Assembly: GCA_021648845.1 (NCBI GenBank)
Contig: JAKJHY010000010.1
Coordinates: 62,001-126,000, forward strand
Source of the DNA: Mycobacterium sp. MBM
Lineage (GTDB): Bacteria; Actinomycetota; Actinomycetes; Mycobacteriales; Mycobacteriaceae
Direction of reading: 5' to 3'
DNA length: 64,000 nt
Positions 60,265-64,000 of this stretch are shown piece by piece. Each line of letters begins with the position of its first letter. The first letter of the stretch is position 1. Made by a program: the position numbers and the translations under genes. The notes beneath the pieces were generated by a model. It searched no databases. It saw only the letters and a list, made by a program, of their open reading frames with translations, and was not told the origin of the DNA.

Positions 60265-61427
60265 GCTCGGGGGAGTCCCAGCACTCGCTGCGCGGTGATG
60301 TTCTTGCTGATCTGAGTGGTGCCACCGGCGATCGTCAGCGCATGCGAACTCAGCCGATACGCATCCCATCGACCGTCGGCAGCACCCGGGCCGAGAGTAT
60401 CGAAGGCCAGGGCGGCCAGGTCCTTGCCGATCTGGCCCCACACCGACTTGGCGAGGCCGGCGGTAGCGAAGGCGTCGCCTCCGTGCATGCCCGCCGATAT
60501 CGAGCGCTGACAAAGAACTTCCAAATTCTTGATGCGGGTGTCCAGTTCGCCGAGGCGTCGAAGCGTCGAAGCATCGGTAAGCGCCGATGCGGTGCCGGCC
60601 CGTAGGTCGGCGACAAGATCCCGAAGACGCAACTGCATCTCGGCGTAGAGGCGCGCCGCTCCGGCACGTTCGTAGCTCAGTGTGGTGGTCGCGACCTGCC
60701 AGCCCTTGTCCAGCGGTCCCAGAAGGGCGTCACCCGGTACCCGTACGTCGTCGAAGAACACTTCCGCAAAGTCGGTATCGCCAGTCAGGGTCATCAGTGG
60801 GCGGGCCTGGATGCCGGGAAGCGACATGTCGACGATCAGGCACGAAATGCCCTTGTGCTTGGGCGCTTCGGGGTCGGTCCGCACGTACAACTGGCACCAG
60901 TCCGCCCGGTGGCCCAACGACGTCCAGATCTTCTGGCCGGATACGACGAACTCGTCGCCGTCCTTGACGGCCCTGGTGCGCAGCGAGGCCAGATCGGATC
61001 CGGCTTCGGGTTCGGACATGCCCTGGCACCAGATATCGTCGGCGCGCAGCATTCGAGGCAGGAAAGCGGACTTCTGGGACTCTGTGCCGTACTGCATGAT
61101 CGCCGGCGCGATGTTGTTGATGCCGATGGTGTTCAGCGGATGCGGGACTCTGGCCCGGGTTGCCTCTTCGGCGTATACGAGCTGCTCTATCGCCCCGGCG
61201 CCGCGTCCGCCGTAGGCCTGGGGCCACGATACTGCTGCCCATCCGGCGTCCGCGATCGTCGCATTCCATTCGCGCAGCAGCTCGAAGGCATTCTCATCGT
61301 TGCCGCGGCGGCCGCTGGCATCGATCACCGCATCGGTGAGATTCGCCGCCAACCACTCCTGTAGTTCCTTGCGGAACTGCTCGGCGGATTGTGGGTAGGA
61401 AAAGTCCACGTGCTCGATCGACCTCAT
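60261..61427 (-). CDS. Acyl-CoA dehydrogenase, larger subunit type
   Basis: 388 residues. Complete ACAD features: SWPQAYGGRGAGAIEQLVYAEEATRA, the FAD/substrate motif WCQGMSEPEAGSDLASLRTRA, GQKIWTSLGHRADWCQLYVRTD, and TTTLSYERAGAARL with a Glu in the position of the catalytic base used by several ACADs. The C terminus AGGTTQISKNITAQRVLGLPR is the FAD-contacting tail. Together with the overlapping next gene it likely forms an alpha2-beta2 enzyme acting on a bulky (steroid or branched) acyl-CoA. Order large-then-small matches fadE17-fadE18 near Mce3R targets in M. tuberculosis, by memory. Confidence 0.9.
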   Translation of the reverse strand: MRSIEHVDFSYPQSAEQFRKELQEWLAANLTDAVIDASGRRGNDENAFELLREWNATIADAGWAAVSWPQAYGGRGAGAIEQLVYAEEATRARVPHPLNTIGINNIAPAIMQYGTESQKSAFLPRMLRADDIWCQGMSEPEAGSDLASLRTRAVKDGDEFVVSGQKIWTSLGHRADWCQLYVRTDPEAPKHKGISCLIVDMSLPGIQARPLMTLTGDTDFAEVFFDDVRVPGDALLGPLDKGWQVATTTLSYERAGAARLYAEMQLRLRDLVADLRAGTASALTDASTLRRLGELDTRIKNLEVLCQRSISAGMHGGDAFATAGLAKSVWGQIGKDLAALAFDTLGPGAADGRWDAYRLSSHALTIAGGTTQISKNITAQRVLGLPRA

Positions 61428-61524
61428 CTGATTCGACGATTGATTGACTCCACTCGAGACGGACTCTACGGTGGAACAATTATTAGGTCAACAGCTAGAG
61501 GGGGAGCAAGGTAGGTGACCTGTG

Positions 61525-63204
61525 ATGGCTGAGGTCGACGGTGACCCGCTGCAGAGTCTCGGCATGTTGGCATCAGCACTTGCCGGCCGCCCCATGGCCG
61601 TGGCCGCAGGGGTCGCCGGAGAACCGTCATGGACCGATGGGCAGACGGTATTCCTCGATCCTTCGGCGCACATGCACACCCACCTGGAATCAGTGGCAGT
61701 GCACGCCTCGCTGATCGCAGCCGACAGCCTGCCGATCGCTGTCGTCGATCGGCTGACCCGCCATCCCAAGATTGCCCGCCGGTACCTGGCCGTCGAAGGG
61801 CACCGTGCTCTGGTTGCCAACGATCTTCTGCTGCCCGGGGCGTTGACGTCGCTGGCTGATCGCGAGGTCGCGGCGCTCAGCGACTCCCCCGAGTCGTCCA
61901 TGGCGATAGCGCGGGCCAAGGTGGCTCTTGCCGATCCACCTCAGGGCTTCGGTGTGATTCGTGCCAAGAAGCTGGCCACAGCGATGAAGCGCGCCGGTGC
62001 CGACGATGGGAAGGCCGCGCACGTGGCCCGCAAAGAGGCCAACGGTGAGCACGAGGAACTCGCCGAGGACGCGGTTGACGACAGCGACGATCCCGATCTG
62101 TTCACCAATCCGGTCGGCGGCGGCGGCTTTATCGGCAAATTGCTCAAGAAGCTGCTGTCGTCGGCGCGCAAGACCGGTGGCGACGGAGCCGGTCCGCCGG
62201 GCGCGGACACCCCGACCCATCGCACCAACTCGACACGACGCGGGGCCTACGCGGTGTCCTCGACCGCGTCGACGTCCCCCGAGGACGCTGCCGACGTTGC
62301 GGTGGACGGGCTGAGGTACCCGGAGTGGGACGGTTCTCGTGGTGCCTACCGACCAGATTGGTGCACTGTGCGGGAAGTGGATCCGACGATCAAGCCCTTC
62401 GCCACACAGGCCATCGACAATGCGATCGGCGTTCGCCGGCCGCTTGCCCGGCTCGGTATGGGGTTGCATCGCAGGCATCGGCAGCCGCAGGGGGACGATA
62501 TCGATATCGACGCGGCGGTGGAGGCGCGTGTCGAGGCGATGGCAGGCTCGGTACCTGACGAAGCGGTGTACCTCGACAGCCTGCGCAAGAGGCGCGATCT
62601 GTCGGTTCTGCTCCTGCTGGATATCTCGGGTTCGGCGTCCGAGCCGGGGACGCTCGGGCGCACCGTGCACCAACAGCAGCGAACGGCGATCGCCAACCTC
62701 GCCGTTGCCCTGCACGATCTGGGAGATCGGGTGTCGATCTATGGATACTACTCGCAAGGCCGCGCGGCAGTGAGCATGGTGCCGGTGAAACGCTTCGACG
62801 AGCATCTGGATGCAGGTATCTTCCGTCGGCTCAACAGCCTTGAGCCAGGTGCATATTCGCGGTTGGGGGCGGCAATCAGGCACGGTTCGTCGGTGTTGGA
62901 GCGCCGAGGCGGGACCTCACGTCGACTACTCGTGGTGCTGACCGACGGTCTGGCCTACGACCACGGTTATGAGCGTGACTACGGTGCCGAGGATTCGCGT
63001 CGAGCGCTCAACGAGGCGCGGCGCCGGGGAGTCGGGTGCGTGTGTCTCACCGTGGGGGCCGGCACCGACGCTCGATCGCTGAAGAAGGTATTCGGTACCG
63101 CCGCGCACGCCACGGTCGGCCAGCCTGAACGACTCGTCGGGGTCATCGGTCCACTGTTCCGGTCGGCGGTTCGGTCGGCCGAGGTGCGTAGGCGGATCTC
63201 CTGA
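61525..63204 (+). CDS. VWA-domain protein, NorD/CbbO-like partner of a MoxR ATPase
   Basis: 559 residues from the ATG at 61525; a GTG one codon earlier is possible. The N-terminal half (1-330) contains a helical region and an acidic then basic linker (ELAEDAVDDSDDPDLFTNPVGGGGFIG). The C-terminal von Willebrand A domain begins DLSVLLLLDISGSASEPG with a MIDAS site (D-x-S-x-S), continues through YGYYSQGRAAV and ends with LLVVLTDGLAYDHGYERDYGAEDSRRALNEARRRGVG. This arrangement is that of NorD/CbbO proteins, which work with NorQ/CbbQ ATPases to activate metal enzymes. No nitric-oxide reductase or Rubisco gene is nearby, so the target here is unknown. Divergent from the dehydrogenase pair. Confidence 0.85.
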   Translation: MAEVDGDPLQSLGMLASALAGRPMAVAAGVAGEPSWTDGQTVFLDPSAHMHTHLESVAVHASLIAADSLPIAVVDRLTRHPKIARRYLAVEGHRALVANDLLLPGALTSLADREVAALSDSPESSMAIARAKVALADPPQGFGVIRAKKLATAMKRAGADDGKAAHVARKEANGEHEELAEDAVDDSDDPDLFTNPVGGGGFIGKLLKKLLSSARKTGGDGAGPPGADTPTHRTNSTRRGAYAVSSTASTSPEDAADVAVDGLRYPEWDGSRGAYRPDWCTVREVDPTIKPFATQAIDNAIGVRRPLARLGMGLHRRHRQPQGDDIDIDAAVEARVEAMAGSVPDEAVYLDSLRKRRDLSVLLLLDISGSASEPGTLGRTVHQQQRTAIANLAVALHDLGDRVSIYGYYSQGRAAVSMVPVKRFDEHLDAGIFRRLNSLEPGAYSRLGAAIRHGSSVLERRGGTSRRLLVVLTDGLAYDHGYERDYGAEDSRRALNEARRRGVGCVCLTVGAGTDARSLKKVFGTAAHATVGQPERLVGVIGPLFRSAVRSAEVRRRIS

Positions 63205-63293
63205 ACAGCAGGGTCGAGTACGAAAATAATTGTGTTGCACAGGGTTCTGAGTTTTCGAGGCATTCCGGCCGTCGAGTAAAACACCCTTGAACC

Positions 63294-63305
63294 AAACATC
63301 TGTTT
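63294..63305 (+). promoter_or_regulatory. Operator-like inverted repeat upstream of norQ
   Basis: AAACATCTGTTT is a perfect AAACA/TGTTT inverted pair, 49 bases before the ATG of the MoxR ATPase gene. Its surrounding 17 bases match the mceA-upstream site at 14 positions. Candidate operator of a shared lipid-responsive repressor. Confidence 0.55.
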
Positions 63306-63354
63306 CGCGATAGTGTCGAGAAGCCGCAACGGTGCGGCTGGCAGGAAGGGTGCA

Positions 63355-64000
63355 ATGGCAAACGAGACTCGACTCGCGCACCAGAACGGAGCCGGATCGC
63401 AGGTTGCGGCTCAGCGGCCCTATTACCAATCGGTCGGCAACGAGCAGGCGGTTTTCAAGGCGGCATATCGACAGGGCCTGTCCCTGGTGCTGAAGGGCCC
63501 GACGGGCTGCGGCAAGACTCGCTTCGTCGAGGCGATGGCCCACGATCTGGGTCGACCGCTGATCACCGTGTCCTGCCATGACGATCTGACCACAGCAGAC
63601 CTGGTGGGCCGGTACCTGCTGAGGGGTGACGAAACGGTTTGGGTCGACGGGCCTCTGACTCGCGCGGTCCGCGAGGGTGCAATCTGCTATCTCGACGAGG
63701 TGGTCGAAGCCCGGCAGGACACCACGGTCGTATTGCATCCGCTCGGCGACCATCGGCGGCAGTTGCCGATCGAGCGTCTCGGAATCACCCTGGATGCAGC
63801 ACCGGGCTTCGGCCTTGTGGTCTCCTACAACCCGGGCTATCAGAGTGTTCTCAAAGATCTTAAGGATTCCACCCGCCAGCGCATGGTCGCCATCGAGTTC
63901 GGCTATCCCACATCCGAAGTCGAGGAGGCGATCGTCATCCACGAATCTGGCGTGGACGCGACGATTGCCGCCCAGCTGGTGAGATTCGCCCAGGCCATTC
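63355..64000 (+). CDS. MoxR/NorQ/CbbQ-type AAA+ ATPase, N-terminal part (cut by window edge)
   Basis: About 215 residues seen from the ATG at 63355 with AGGAAGGG as ribosome-binding site; the 3' end is beyond the window. AAA+ motifs: Walker [18 protein letters not shown], Walker [11 protein letters not shown], a pore-loop region [17 protein letters not shown], sensor 1 [11 protein letters not shown]. The pre-Walker A sequence YYQSVGNE is the NorQ/CbbQ subgroup mark. Works with the VWA protein encoded upstream, from which it is separated by a 150-base region holding its own operator-like site. Confidence 0.9.
   Translation, partial: MANETRLAHQNGAGSQVAAQRPYYQSVGNEQAVFKAAYRQGLSLVLKGPTGCGKTRFVEAMAHDLGRPLITVSCHDDLTTADLVGRYLLRGDETVWVDGPLTRAVREGAICYLDEVVEARQDTTVVLHPLGDHRRQLPIERLGITLDAAPGFGLVVSYNPGYQSVLKDLKDSTRQRMVAIEFGYPTSEVEEAIVIHESGVDATIAAQLVRFAQAI

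Noticed and set aside
61513..61521. AGGTGACCT inverted repeat before the VWA gene
   Set aside because: Only four-base arms, overlaps the ribosome-binding region, and does not match the mceA/norQ operator-like motif.

Overview
The window is high-GC actinobacterial DNA, most likely from an environmental or fast-growing Mycobacterium/Mycolicibacterium. Supporting signs are an mce operon, a mycothiol S-conjugate amidase, an EmbR/PknH-type pair, IdeR and KstR operators, DUF732 and LpqV-type exported proteins, and a long block collinear with M. tuberculosis Rv1057-Rv1083. That synteny is recalled from knowledge of the M. tuberculosis gene order; no search was run.

Layout. 1-4.9 kb: a truncated membrane acyltransferase, an F420-type oxidoreductase, a secreted clan GH-A glycosidase, and two paralogous secreted proteins built from 11-residue repeats. 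4.9-12.1 kb: an iron-linked segment. A membrane-anchored adenylation-carrier-thioesterase protein and a siderophore-type formyltransferase each have an IdeR box; between them lie a fused amino-acid ABC transporter and a peptidoglycan amidase. 12.2-17.7 kb: a DUF3060 membrane protein, a C4-dicarboxylate transporter divergent from its CitA/CitB-type two-component system, and an SH3/CHAP-like secreted protein.

18-49.5 kb: the Rv1057-Rv1083-like block. It holds a beta-propeller protein, fadD14, ltp1, pknH/embR, a KstR-boxed dehydrogenase-like gene, two patatins, lpqV, cysteine dioxygenase and rhodanese, a membrane hydrolase, echA8/echA9, a BI-1-like membrane protein, a DUF559/VSR-type gene flanked by 64-bp direct repeats, purT, fadA3 (second KstR box), an SGNH hydrolase, lipU, cbs, pra with two extra proline-rich membrane proteins, metB, greA and mca. 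Two themes run through it: lipid/steroid breakdown, and sulfur amino-acid or thiol metabolism (cysteine dioxygenase, rhodanese, cbs, metB, mca).

49.6-64 kb: a minus-strand mceABCDEF operon with one Mce-associated gene and no adjacent yrbE permease genes. Upstream lie a double-TetR (Mce3R-like) regulator and an acyl-CoA dehydrogenase pair. A VWA protein and a MoxR/NorQ AAA+ ATPase (cut by the window end) are divergent. A near-identical 17-bp operator-like sequence precedes both mceA and norQ, suggesting one lipid-responsive regulon.

Best candidates for something under-described: the repeat-flanked nuclease-like gene (35253-36294), the hendecad-repeat secreted pair, the IdeR-controlled anchored A-T-TE protein, and the yrbE-less mce/NorQD unit. 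No tRNA, rRNA, CRISPR array, insertion sequence or prophage was recognised.
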